64,000 nucleotides of DNA. Origin: Megamerina dolium (Eukaryota; Arthropoda; Insecta; Diptera; Megamerinidae). Location of the stretch: positions 65,463,407-65,527,406 of the forward strand of contig OY978525.1 of NCBI GenBank assembly GCA_963854835.1, in the 5' to 3' direction. The notes under the pieces are model-generated. The model searched no databases. It saw nothing but the letters and a program-made list of their open reading frames with translations, and had not been told where the DNA came from. Shown piece by piece: positions 12,049-22,228 of the stretch (position 1 is the first letter of the stretch; each line of letters opens with the position of its first letter). A program made the position numbers and the translations under genes.

Positions 12049-15000
12049 ATTTGGACTCGCCGACGGAGACTGCGAAACACCCAGCAGTAAAAATTTTAGA
12101 AACGAAACAACCTAGACCAACCGCAACCACACGAACAGATGACATAACGAGCTTGCCGTTGGAAGAACGAATGAGACGATACCGAGAGGCGAGAGAGCGT
12201 ATCTTTCAAGAAAGCCAGCTATCTGGTATGCGAATCGTGTCAAGGAGAGTTCGCAATGCGCGTGATCGTTATCGGAGTCGAAGAACAACGCGCCAACTGA
12301 TATTAGCTTCGGTGAACCAATTCCATGATACGGATCCACGGGTGTTTGAGAACATTCAGATAGAGTGCAGACAATTTCGAGGGCTGTTGGACACTGGTGC
12401 TTCTGTGAGCCTTATCGGAGCGAAAGCGGAGGAAGTGCTGCGCCAACTGGGGGTGTCTCCCCAGCGGTTTTGTTCACGAGTAAGAACGGCTGGAGGTGTC
12501 TCGCATTGTATCACTGGAAAGATTTGGCTGGACGTGCAATACAATGCTGAGATAAAGCCAGTATTGTTCTACATATGTCCTTCTTTGGAGCAGACCATTT
12601 ATCTTGGCGTAGATTTCTGGCGGACTTTCCGATTGGCGCCGGAAGTTTTGGGAGAAGACGATAGGGACCTCGGTGAGTTTGAAATAAACGAAGTGGACGT
12701 ACAACCTGAGCAGCATACACTTACCGAGGAACAAAGACAAAGATTACAGGGGGTGGTCGAGTCCTTCATTACTTTTGAGGCACATGGTCTTGGTAGAACG
12801 AAGGTGGAGAAGCATCGAATTCAGCTGATGGAGGGCACTGAACCAGTCAAGGAGAGGTACTTCCCTATATCACCAGCCGTTCAGCAACTGATTTACGCTG
12901 AAATCGATGAAATGTTAAAACTTGGAGTCATCAGGGAGAGTGAAAGTCCATGGAGTAACCGCTTCACTATCGTACGGAAGCCCGAGAAAAATCGCTTTTG
13001 TCTGGATGCTAGAAAATTGAACAAGGTGACCGTCAAGGATGCTTACCCCTTGCAGAATATCGAAGGAATCCTGAGTCGAATGGATCAAACAGTCTACATG
13101 AGCAGCGTTGATTTGAAACATGCCTTCTGGCAAATTGAACTAGAAGATGGCAGCAAGGAATGCACGGCTTTTATGGTTCCTGGAAGGCCGTTGTACGAAT
13201 TCGTGGTGATGCCGTTTAGACTGTGTAACGCCGCGCAGCGCTTGTATAGGCTGATGGACAAGGTAATTCCTCAGGATTTAAAAGATAACGTGTTTGTCTA
13301 TTTGGACGATCTTCTGATCATAGCGGCGGATTTCGATACGCACCTTCGCGCACTTAGTAGGGTAGCGCGATGCCTGAAAGAAGCCAATTTGACGATAGGT
13401 CTAAAGAAATCGAATTTTTGTTTCAAGGAGCTGCGGTATTTAGGCTTTATTGTAGGAGGAGGCGTGTTGAGGATAGACCCGGACAAAGTAGCCGCTATTC
13501 GAAAGATCTCGATCCCACGTTCTGCAAGGGAGGTGAGAAGCTTTCTCGGTACAGCAGGATGGTACCGAAGGTTTGTAAACAACTTCGCAGCTATCTCGGC
13601 TCCTTTGACGGATACATTGAAGAAGAAAGCTAAATTTGTAATGACACCGGAGGGTATAGAGGCTGTAAAAAGACTGAAAGAGGCTCTGTCGACTGCGCCA
13701 GTGCTTCGACACGCAGACTTCTCAAAAAGATTTTGGATCCAGTGCGATGCGTCCGATACCGGAGTGGGTGCGGTGTTGTACCAGAAAACAGATGACGAGT
13801 CCGAACGCCCTGTATCGTTTTTTTCCCAAAATCTCAATGATTGTCAAAGAAACTATAGTGAAACTGAAAAGGAATGCTTAGCAGCCGTGCTCGCCATAAA
13901 GAAGTTCAGACCCTACGTTGAGATGATGCCTTTCACGGTGGTGACCGATCATGCGAGCTTAAAGTGGCTGATGTCGCTTCGAGATTTGAGCGGTCGTTTG
14001 GCGCGGTGGTCTCTTCAGCTTCAGGCCTATGATTTCGATGTACAGCATTGTAGGGGCTCCGAAAACGTTGTGGCAGATATGCTGTCTAGGACCGTGGAAT
14101 CAATCACTGTGCTTAACATGGAGACGACTGAATTTCAATCCGACGAGTATCTAAACTTAATCCGTGAGGTCTCAGAGCACCAAGATAAATATATGAACGT
14201 ACGTGTGAAAGATGGTGCTGTGTATAAGTGTTGCAACAGCGATGATATGGAAGAAAGTCGGTGGAAACTGTGGGTTCCTCGAGGTCTGACCGCTGCCTTA
14301 ATTGCAGAGGCTCATGACTCGGAGGCAGCGGCGCACGGCGGGTTCGCGAAAACGCTAGATCGGTTGCGTAGGCAATACTATTGGCCAGGAATTGTAACAC
14401 AGGTGCGAAATTACATCCGAAATTGTCGTATCTGTAAAGAAACTAAGGCCGCTAATTTTATCATGCGCCCTCGTATGGGTAGAGAAACGGAAACGGACCG
14501 TCCATTCCAAAAACTCTATATCGATTTTTTGGGGAAGTATCCTAGATCAAAGCGTCTAAATTCCTACGTGTTCATTGTGCTTGATCATCTAACGAAATAT
14601 GTGTTTCTAAAGGCGATGCGTAAGTCGACCACTCACTGTGTTGTCGAATTTTTGGTGAAGGATGTATTTTACAAGTTTGGTGCTCCAGAGATTATACATT
14701 CTGACAATGGTAAACAGTTTGTGTCACGCGATTTCCAACAATTTATTCAAGCATACGGTATTAAGCATATGAAGAATGCTTCATATTCACCGCAGGCAAA
14801 TGCATCGGAAAGGGTTAACCAATCCGTGATGTCACGATCAGACGGACTGGGATTTACATCTTCCCGAAATAGAGTGCGCTCTGTGTAATTCGGTTCATTC
14901 AGCGACAGGTTATTCCCCATATTTTGTTTTGTTTGGTCAACACATGTTCTTGAGCGGACATGAGTATGAACTTGCAAGGAAGCTGGGAGCGCTTGAAGAC

Positions 15001-15235
15001 TTAGCCATTACCGATGTATCGCGTGACGATAGGCTTCGAATTATCCGGGCGAAGGTCAAAGACAATATCCACTTAGCCTATGAGAAGAGCGCCCAGCAGT
15101 ACAATAAAAGAAGCAGGATCGTACGATTTTTGCCTGGCCAGGAGGTGTATAAACGGAACTTCGTACAGAGTAATTTTCGGAAAAACATCAACGCTAAATT
15201 GTGTCCGAAATTCGAAAAATGTAGAGTGGTGCGCG
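11946..15235 (+). pseudogene. pol: pol polyprotein (protease, RT, RNase H, integrase), broken
   Basis: It is read in the -1 frame relative to gag, so it was probably made by frameshifting in the 11946-12048 overlap; no ATG is required. Domains in order: aspartic protease (LLDTGASVSLIG), reverse transcriptase (FCLDARKLNKVTVKDAYPL, then YLDD at 13298-13309), RNase H (FWIQCDASDTGVGAVLYQ, VVTDHASLKWL), and integrase with an HHCC finger (HGGFAKTLDRL, NCRICK), catalytic D in YIDFLG, D in HSDNG and E in NASERVNQSV. Just after that Glu, near 14830, an internal deletion shifts the frame and leads to a stop at 14888. The following integrase sequence resumes in another frame (VHSATGYSPYF-like reading, FGQHMFLSGHEYE). 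The C-terminal end is displaced to 21896 by the errantivirus insertion. Confidence 0.9.
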
Positions 15236-15530
15236 AGTTATGTATTATTAAGCTTAGGCTTTTTTTTATTAGTGCTGGCTAAGCATAAACGGCGGAAACG
15301 TTGGCGACGTTGACGCCGTTCAAGCTAAAGCCGGCACTACTTTTTGTTGTTTTGTTTATTTAAGTATATTTTGCTTGGTTTCAGATTTCTTTGCACCGCC
15401 AACGAAGCAGAAGCATTTGATAGCTGCTACTTTGTTGCTAGTGCAACGAACTTTCGAATAATAATGTTAATGTCGTCAACCTTATCATTATTATTCGATT
15501 CTGAATGGAGGTCAGAGTGACGGTACGTAA
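15236..15530 (-). repeat. Errantivirus 3' LTR (shortened)
   Basis: It starts AGTTATGTATTATTAAGC on the plus strand, as at 21486, and shares the block from attagtgctggc to gacggtacgtaa with 21632-21895. A block of about 115 bp after aagcttaggctt is missing and replaced by a short T run. Confidence 0.85.
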
Positions 15531-15545
15531 CTCCTCCCCCCTTTG
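15531..15545 (-). promoter_or_regulatory. Polypurine tract of the errantivirus
   Basis: On the minus strand, AAAGGGGGGAGGAG abuts the 3' LTR, the standard position of the plus-strand primer in LTR elements. Confidence 0.8.
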
Positions 15546-15571
15546 TGTAAGGATTCTCCTGGATCCTTAAT

Positions 15572-17041
15572 TTACAATTCTATATTCAACATTTTATTTT
15601 TGTGCTCCCATTGTTGTGAGAGGTCAGCGATACTGGGTATGGTTCTTATTTTTGTAATGGGTAATTTAATTTTAGTGGTTGTACATAGTTTTGCTATTAT
15701 AGCACTTACTACTACTATTGCCATTATTGCCAGAATTATTAGAGTCAGATTTATTTTATTAGTGGTATGAAATTCTCTTATTTCCTGGATATTTTCTACA
15801 GTTTTCAATTTTATTTCTTCCAAGGTTAGTGTGTCATTGAATACCTCATTCTTTATTGCTTTTGGAAATATAATTCTATCCAAATATATGTGTTTTGAGT
15901 TGGAAAAATACTGGTTTAATATTTCTATTGTACAATTGTTAAAGTGAGTCAAAAAATTTCCTGTCAGTGTTAAATTTTGAGTTTCACAATTATTTATTAA
16001 TTCCGTTTCCTTCATATTTTTTAGTAAAATAGTTTGTTCATCTAGTTGCACTATTTCTGCATTTGTTTTAGTTAGTAGTTTACATGTCTTTGAGATTGTG
16101 CAATGTTTTGAGAGTTTACATTCATTTATATATTTGTCATTGTTATACGTGTAAGTTTGATTATTGTATACAAAAATTCGTTCCATATCTGCATCTATCT
16201 CTTTTTGCCTTGAATTTCCAATCGGTATTATTATTTTTAATTGAACTTTTACAAACGTTTTAGGTATTTTAATAACAATCATTAATTTTTCTTTATTGTC
16301 CTCCAATATTGCTGCTCTTAAATATTGAACATTTCTTAAATCTATATTATAATTTTCAATCTCTTCCTTCGTTAGTATGTTTGTGTTGACCAGCCCATTT
16401 TGGGCTGTTGTTATATAGTCCTGTAAGTGGTCAATTTTGTTCCTCAACATATTTAGTAGTAGTAATTTTTCATGATATTGATTCCGTATTATAATCTGTC
16501 TGAGTGAGTCATGTACCTTGTCTATTCTGTTAGCTATTTCATGCTGGTCATTGGTTATTATACTTTTTATTAATTGTATTGAAGCGTTAAAATGTGTATT
16601 AATTTTTACTTGTTGATTTAGGTTAGTAATGGTGTCGTGAAGATTGGTATCTATTTTATTAAAGTGGTGCAAAATATCTTCTTGATCAGTGCTGTCCATG
16701 TTTCCAAATAGGTATTTGGTGGCATGGCCCACTGCATTAATCAAACCTCGTTTTTGACGATTTTTTGGTGTGAGAGTGAAAAGTTTACTTGTTAAGGTTT
16801 CTACTTCGGTTATTATAAAATTGGCTTGGTTGCTTGGAAATGATACTAAATTAGTTTTTACATCTTGTAGTATGGAAAAAAATTCGTTAATATCTATTTG
16901 ATGAACTATCAAATCCGATTTTGTTGCAATTGATTTTTTGTCAGTTTGTATTTCAATAAATCCAGATTCATCTACGATGGGTTGTATGTTCATATTAGCG
17001 ATAGTTGAGGTTGCCGTTAGTAAAATAAGTAGCATGCACAA
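15572..17041 (-). CDS. env: Errantivirus envelope glycoprotein (F-type)
   Basis: An uninterrupted 489-codon frame. The N-terminus is hydrophobic (MCMLLILLTATSTIANM), a likely signal peptide. A furin-type site RQKR falls at residues 95-98 and is followed by GLINAVGHATKYLFG, a typical fusion-peptide-like stretch of the insect errantivirus/baculovirus F-protein family. A single membrane span (LTLIILAIMAIVVVSAII) lies near residues 428-450, leaving a tail of about 39 residues. Known members mediate membrane fusion and are translated from spliced RNA. The frame begins 9 bases after the end of pol. No stop or frameshift was seen, so the env of this copy may be the best-preserved coding sequence in the window. 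Confidence 0.9.
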   Translation of the reverse strand: MCMLLILLTATSTIANMNIQPIVDESGFIEIQTDKKSIATKSDLIVHQIDINEFFSILQDVKTNLVSFPSNQANFIITEVETLTSKLFTLTPKNRQKRGLINAVGHATKYLFGNMDSTDQEDILHHFNKIDTNLHDTITNLNQQVKINTHFNASIQLIKSIITNDQHEIANRIDKVHDSLRQIIIRNQYHEKLLLLNMLRNKIDHLQDYITTAQNGLVNTNILTKEEIENYNIDLRNVQYLRAAILEDNKEKLMIVIKIPKTFVKVQLKIIIPIGNSRQKEIDADMERIFVYNNQTYTYNNDKYINECKLSKHCTISKTCKLLTKTNAEIVQLDEQTILLKNMKETELINNCETQNLTLTGNFLTHFNNCTIEILNQYFSNSKHIYLDRIIFPKAIKNEVFNDTLTLEEIKLKTVENIQEIREFHTTNKINLTLIILAIMAIVVVSAIIAKLCTTTKIKLPITKIRTIPSIADLSQQWEHKNKMLNIEL

Positions 17042-17050
17042 GGTCTGAAA

Positions 17051-20000
17051 TTAAGTAGTGGTATATTTATAAGGTCGTTTTATATTAGATATGTGTATAT
17101 TTTGAAGATTAGATTTTCTGTATTTAGGTTGTTCCTTATGCCTTATATTTCTATAGTTTTTTATGAACCCTAGTTGCCTGTTTTCTTGATATGTTTCCCT
17201 TTTCTCATTCGCTTTTTTTATAGTCTTTCTTTTTATTTTAGTTAATCTTTCGTAAATGGTGTTGTGGTCGACTTTAAAGTTTTGTACTTCCAATGGTGTG
17301 CATTTTATGGCGCTATGATAGCTGTCATTATAAATCATAACTGCCTTGTTGATTTGACTTGTTATTGGAAGTTTCTCCTCAAGGTTAAGGGTTCTGATCT
17401 TTTCTGTTAATGTATTATTGAATCTCTCTATGTCACTATTGCCCGTATGACTGTTAGGTCTTGTTGCATGGTATTCTATGCCTTGCTGATCTAAGAATTC
17501 CCTTATGGTTGTGGTGTTAAATTCGTTATCAAATACGAACTTTTTTATCCTTCCTTTTAATGCGAGGAATTCTTGAATTTTGTCAGCTATAGTCCTAGTA
17601 TTCCTATCCATCAATGGCATACAGGTTGCTTGCTTTGAAAATTTGTCAATAAAGACAATAAAGGATACTTTGCTGTTCACATATGTGTCTATGTGGATTA
17701 TTTCGTTAATTGTTTTTGGAGTTTCTGTTAGGCTGTATTTGTTTCTGATCGGGTTGCGGTCATACTTCCCGCCATTGCATACATCGCAGTTGTTTATTAT
17801 CTTATGAATTTGTGTTTTAAGATCTGGGTTGTATATGATAAATTTTAGCTTCTCATATGTTGCTACTATGCCGCAATGGCCACTTTCGTGTTTATGAAAA
17901 AGGGCAATTTGGGTTTTTAGTTCACTTTCAGATTCAATGTCCTTCGCAAACTTTGTGCATTTTACAAATTTGATATCGGGGTTACTCGCATATTCGTCTT
18001 CTATTATTTTCTGTAATTTGTAGTATTCATGGTCGGTAAGGTAGGAATAAATCCCAACTTTACCTTTTTGTAGCTCCCTTCGTAGGATATTTAAGGCTAG
18101 GTTGTTGGTTATGTCTCTTTTTTCTATGAAAATTCTTTTGTTTCCGAAATGGTTAGTTATTTGGTCTCGCTTTTCGTCAACTACAATGATTTGTGTTTTG
18201 AACCTATTGACGACTGTCTCAAGGATTGGTATACTGTATCCTAAGTCCTCCTCCTGAGAGTGAACAGTTTGCACTTCTATTGAAGCATCATCGTGTTCCT
18301 CAGGGGCGTCAGCTTCTTGTCCTGTCTCTACTCTCTGATGTTCAGTTGTTTCCCCAGTATCTTCCCCCTGGTTAATCTCGTCGAGTTTGATTCGGCTTAA
18401 AAAGTCGGCAATATTATTATTTTTGCCTTTTATGTATTCGAGCGAAAAATTGTATTCTCCTAGACTTATGAGCCATCTCTGGAGTCTAGGGCTGATATCT
18501 TTTCCTGCGTATTTCGTCATAAGCCACTTGAGTGGTTGGTGATCGCTTTCGAGATCAAACTCTCTGCCGAATACATATGGCCTGAAATATTTTACGGCCC
18601 ATACGATTGCTAGTAGTTCTTTCTCGATTGTTGCATAATTACATTCGTGTTTGCTAAGAGTGCGGGACGCATAGGCGATAGGATGTCCTTCTTGAGAGAG
18701 GACTGCTCCTATTGCGAAATTACTTGCATCAGTTGTTATTTTAAATTTTTTGTTGAAATTTGGGTACCTTAATATGGGTGAGTTTGTTACTAGGTCTTTC
18801 AATTTCTCAAACGCTACCAGATAATTTGGGTCATTAGTATTTATTTTTTGATCTTTCTTTAGATATTTTGACATTGGAAACGCAACTTTTGCGTAATCCC
18901 TTATAAATTTTCTGTAAAAACCTGTCATTCCCAAAAAGGCTTTGATTTGTTTCGAACTTTTTGGGACCTTTAATCCCAGGATGGTGGAGACTTTATTTGG
19001 ATTTGGTTTAATTCCATTGGTGGTCAGGACATGACCTAGGAATTGCGTTTCTTTCTTCAGAAAGTCGCATTTGTCAACTTGGATTTTAAGTTTTGCCCTT
19101 CTCAGGACTTGAAAAATATTTCTTAAGGTAGTCATGTGTTCCTGGAGGGATGTACTGAATACGAGTATGTCATCCATGTAGACTACGCAGGTTTTATTAA
19201 TGTGGTCCTTGAGGACTCTGTTCATCAGCCTTTGGAAGGTTGACGGAGCGTTTTTTAGGCCAAATGGCATTCGAATAAATTCATAATGCCCTGATGGCGT
19301 CGAAAAGGCCGTTTTTGGTCTGTCTTCCTCTCTCACTGGTATCTGGTGGAACCCTTTTGCCAGATCGAGGGTGGTAAAATATTGCGACCTACCGAGTTTG
19401 TCTAGTAGGGAATTTAGATTTGGAATGGGGTACTTGTCGTCGACTGTAAACTCGTTTAGCTTACGGTAATCGATGACAAGTCTGTATTTTTTTATCCCCG
19501 AGTTATCTAATTTCTTTTCGACGATCCACAGTGGGCTGTTGTAGGGCGAATTACTTTCTTTTATTATGTTTTGTGCCAGCATTTCCTTTATTTGGCGATC
19601 AATTTCTATTTCGTGAACCTGTGGGTACCTGTAGATTTTCGAGTACAGAGGTTTGTCTGTAGTGGTAATTATTTCGTGACAAACTTCGTTTGTTGCTGAG
19701 AGGGTATCTCCCTCCTTAAAAAAAGGTCTTCGAATTCTGTGAGCAGCTTTGAAGTTGCTTGTTTTTCCTCAGGGTTGAGAGAATCTAGGTTGAAACTTTT
19801 GCTGACATCGTCATTGTACATCGGCTGTAATGTACAAATGCTCTGAATTTCATTTGGGTAATTATACTCCTCAAAATATAATTTTGTACCTAATATTTCA
19901 ACGAATTTTTGTTCGCTATTTATTTTGGCTTTTAGTGCCGTTAAAAAATTTTGTCCAATTATGCCAGAGAAATTTTTATTTGAGAAGTCTACGACTTTCC

Positions 20001-20214
20001 ATTGGAGGGTTCCTTTACAACCGAACTCGTTCGGGAAGGGAGTAGTTACTATATGCTTTACTTCAGTAAACCCATTAAGGGTTTTATAGTAACATTTTGT
20101 TGGTATCGCTGAATGTGGGTAATTTTCCCTCAGTGTACCTTGTTTTAGGATGCTGGTTGTTGAACCCGTGTCAACCAAGCACCTGATATTTTGCTTTCCT
20201 ATGGAAAGAGTCAC
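17051..20214 (-). pseudogene. pol: Errantivirus pol (protease, RT, RNase H, integrase), one frameshift
   Basis: The protease frame starts at GTG 20214, overlapping the gag stop, as expected for a frameshifted gag-pol; the protease signature is CLVDTGSTTSIL. A run of seven T (plus-strand A run 19718-19724) appears one base short. As a result the protease frame drifts to a stop near 19669 and the following frame resumes. From about 19700 the frame is open to 17051, with RT (YRLVIDYRKLNEF, YMDD at 19169-19180), RNase H (KITTDASNFAIGAVLSQ, ESDHQPLKWL), an HHCC finger (HKHESGHCG, CDVC), and integrase acidic residues in IDTYVNS, VFDNEF and DIERFNN. A single homopolymer error, in the genome or in the sequencing, would explain the whole break. 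Confidence 0.9.
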
Positions 20215-21263
20215 GATTGGGAGTTCGGCTCTTGAGGCAATATTAAAAAATTTACCTCATCACCATTTGTGTCCTCCTGGGCCGTTTCTACTTCCATATA
20301 GAGGGGATTATTGATCGGACCCGACCTTTGCGTGTCGACACTCATGTGTGAATTTCGTGTTTGGCCCGAGCTACGACCTTGATTATGGAATTGGTTGCGA
20401 CGAATTTGGTTAGTATTATTAGTTTGAGTTGTGAATTGGTTAGGAAATCGGTTCTGACAATTTTGGTTAGTATTATTAGTTTGAGTTGTGGATTGGTTAG
20501 GAAATCGGTTCTGACGATTTTGGTTAATACTATTAGCTTGAGTTGGTTCTTGGTTAGGTTTATTTGTCCAAGGTTTTTGTACGGTTTTGCGTCCATCGCG
20601 GTTTTCGAATACTCTGTATTCTTTTTTTATACAATACTCATCGAATGGCATTACATTTAATTCTTTTACTATTTCATCATATGTTGACATTCGCTGCACG
20701 GCATAGGCCAGAGTGCCTTGCGCAATTTTCTTTACAGTATTAACAATCAACGGCTCTATGCCGCTTAACTCTACATTATTTACATCACTGTAAAATATAC
20801 GCAGTTCGTCTGCGGTATTTTTGAAGTATTGAATTTTAGAATTTAGTTCACTTACTGATTTGACTTTAATCGTGCTTATTTGGTGATACAGCTCCTCCGG
20901 TGTTATCTTCGGTTTAAATCGTAGCCTTAAGGCTGCTTTGATATCCTCCCAATTATCGATGTTTTCCACATGTAGTATGGCTACTTTCGCCTCTCCTTGT
21001 ATTTTTTCCAGGTATAATGATGCGACGGCGGTCCTTCTGTGTTGGGCATCTTCAATGCGCTGTAGATAATACTCCACCGTTTGTATAAATGAGGTCACGC
21101 TGCTACTTCCATCAAACGTTTGCATATGCCCAATCTCCTTTAATTGTCTTTCACGGACGGCGACTGGGTTGGCGAGTTGATTCGCTTGAATGTTGGCTAG
21201 TGTCCGGATCGCATTCTGCGACTCCGCCACTGCTGCTACAAGTTGCTGCAGTACTTGGTCCAT
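20211..21263 (-). CDS. gag: Errantivirus gag polyprotein
   Basis: An open 350-codon frame starting MDQVLQQLVAAVAESQNAI. It has a helical capsid-like middle (FDGSSSVTSFIQTVEYYL) and no CCHC zinc knuckle, which is usual for errantiviruses. The C-terminal part is rich in Asn and Gln and contains a roughly 20-residue tandem repeat (NRFPNQSTTQTNNTNQN and NRFPNQFTTQTNNTNQI) plus a degenerate third unit. It overlaps pol by a few bases at 20211-20214. The role is to form the particle shell. Confidence 0.85.
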   Translation of the reverse strand: MDQVLQQLVAAVAESQNAIRTLANIQANQLANPVAVRERQLKEIGHMQTFDGSSSVTSFIQTVEYYLQRIEDAQHRRTAVASLYLEKIQGEAKVAILHVENIDNWEDIKAALRLRFKPKITPEELYHQISTIKVKSVSELNSKIQYFKNTADELRIFYSDVNNVELSGIEPLIVNTVKKIAQGTLAYAVQRMSTYDEIVKELNVMPFDEYCIKKEYRVFENRDGRKTVQKPWTNKPNQEPTQANSINQNRQNRFPNQSTTQTNNTNQNCQNRFPNQFTTQTNNTNQIRRNQFHNQGRSSGQTRNSHMSVDTQRSGPINNPLYMEVETAQEDTNGDEVNFLILPQEPNSQS

Positions 21264-21475
21264 TTTCGAGTAGTAATTTAATTTCTTCTAAGTGTGTAGA
21301 TGTAGCCAAGTTTTTATTTATTTTGTTGCAGTGCAGTATTTATTTATTTATTTTTTTTTTGTTGTGTCTTTTTCCGTTGCTGCTTTTTACAATTTAATAG
21401 CTTCACTTATTAACTTGCACTTGCACTTTTTAGATTATCGGTCCGTTTATTAATTTCTTATGAAATTAATTGCCA

Positions 21476-21486
21476 CGACTGCGCCA
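21476..21486 (-). promoter_or_regulatory. Errantivirus primer-binding site (tRNA-Ser type)
   Basis: On the minus strand TGGCGCAGTCG begins with the last base of the 5' LTR. This sequence is known as the tRNA-Ser primer site of errantiviruses such as 17.6, 297 and ZAM. Confidence 0.8.
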
Positions 21487-21895
21487 GTTATGTATTATTA
21501 AGCTTAGGCTTAAATAAAAAAAAACTGTTTTTTTTATTTTAACAGAATTTTATTATGCGACCGCTTTTGTCGCTATGAATCTTAAGACTAACTTTTATGA
21601 TTTTTGAAATAAAGAAATAAGCCTTATAAACTATTAGTGCTGGCTAAGCATAAACGGCGGAAACGTTGGCGACGTTGACGCCGTTCAAGCTAAAGCCGGC
21701 ACTACTTTTTGTTGTTTTGTTTATTTAAGTATATTTTGCTTGGTTTCAGATTTCTTTGCACCGCCAACGAAGCAGAAGCATTTGATAGCTGCTACTTTGT
21801 TGCTAGTGCAACGAACTTTCGAATAATAATGTTAATGTCGTCAACCTTATCATTATTATTCGATTCTGAATGGAGGTCAGAGTGACGGTACGTAA
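21486..21895 (-). repeat. Errantivirus 5' LTR
   Basis: A 410-bp repeat sharing both ends with 15236-15530. It contains the additional block around cttaaataaaaa through aataagccttataaact that the 3' LTR has lost. Confidence 0.85.
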
Positions 21896-21982
21896 CGCGC
21901 GGTTGGCGCTAACCTATATGAGTTGGAAAATTTGGCTGGTAAACCGTTAGGAATATTCCACGCAAAGGATTTGAAGCAGTAG
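21896..21982 (+). pseudogene. pol: C-terminal end of the giant element's pol (displaced)
   Basis: After the CGCG duplication the reading continues as a frame containing YELENLAGKPLGIFHAKDLKQ, given here in two pieces: YELENLAGKPLG and IFHAKDLKQ. It ends at TAG 21980-21982. It is the end of integrase separated from 15235 by the errantivirus. Confidence 0.8.
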
Positions 21983-22228
21983 GCTATATAAGGGCCGAAA
22001 AGGGAATGTGACTGGTATTGGTGTTGTGTATTGTTTTGAGTGGCTGATTGTTATCTGTTTGTTTTCTTGTGTTGTTGCCCGGTTGACTCAGTCGGTAGAA
22101 CATGAGACTCCTGATCTCAGGTGTGGGCGTGGCCTACGTTGGGGCACCGAAACTGTATCCAGGAGATCCACAGCGCACACTGCCTCTGGTTCATTGCGGC
22201 TACACCTCCATTTCCATAGCCCGAGTTT
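21983..22228 (+). other. 3' untranslated region of the giant element
   Basis: It carries a tatataagg box near 21985 and a tRNA-Lys-like sequence (22077-22147), then 80 bases up to the 3' LTR. No clear polypurine tract precedes the LTR at 22229, which is unusual; cccgagttt is all that is there. Confidence 0.5.
22077..22147 (+). pseudogene. tRNA-Lys-like sequence upstream of the 3' LTR
   Basis: It starts GCCCGGTTGACTCAGTCGG and continues TAGAACATGAGACTC, matching the acceptor strand, D arm and anticodon stem of eukaryotic tRNA-Lys. The anticodon loop reads CTCCTGA where Lys would have CTCTTAA. The T arm is degraded and the 3' side ends ttggggcacc. A functional tRNA gene is unlikely. It is in the same sense as the element, opposite to what simple capture of the minus-strand primer would give. 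Confidence 0.7.

Larger units (their letters stand above)
15236..21895 (-). mobile_element. Nearly complete errantivirus (gypsy-type, with env), nested in pol
   Basis: A 6.66-kb minus-strand element with LTRs at 21486-21895 (5') and 15236-15530 (3'), a tRNA-Ser-type primer site, gag, pol, env and a polypurine tract. The target duplication is CGCG (15232-15235 and 21896-21899). Removing the insert leaves GTGCGCGCGG and keeps the host pol frame open, which fixes these boundaries better than base matching alone. CGCG duplications at GCGCGC-type sites are reported for the errantivirus ZAM, so the target preference fits that group. Gag and env frames are whole. Pol is split by a one-base deletion. 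The 3' LTR has lost about 115 bp relative to the 5' LTR. Confidence 0.9.

Noticed and set aside
20361..20660. Plus-strand 99-codon frame with internal repeats
   Set aside because: It is the antisense shadow of the gag tandem repeat.
22077..22147. Functional tRNA-Lys gene
   Set aside because: The anticodon loop and T arm are degraded and no gene-like terminator pattern is evident; treated as a tRNA-like pseudogene.
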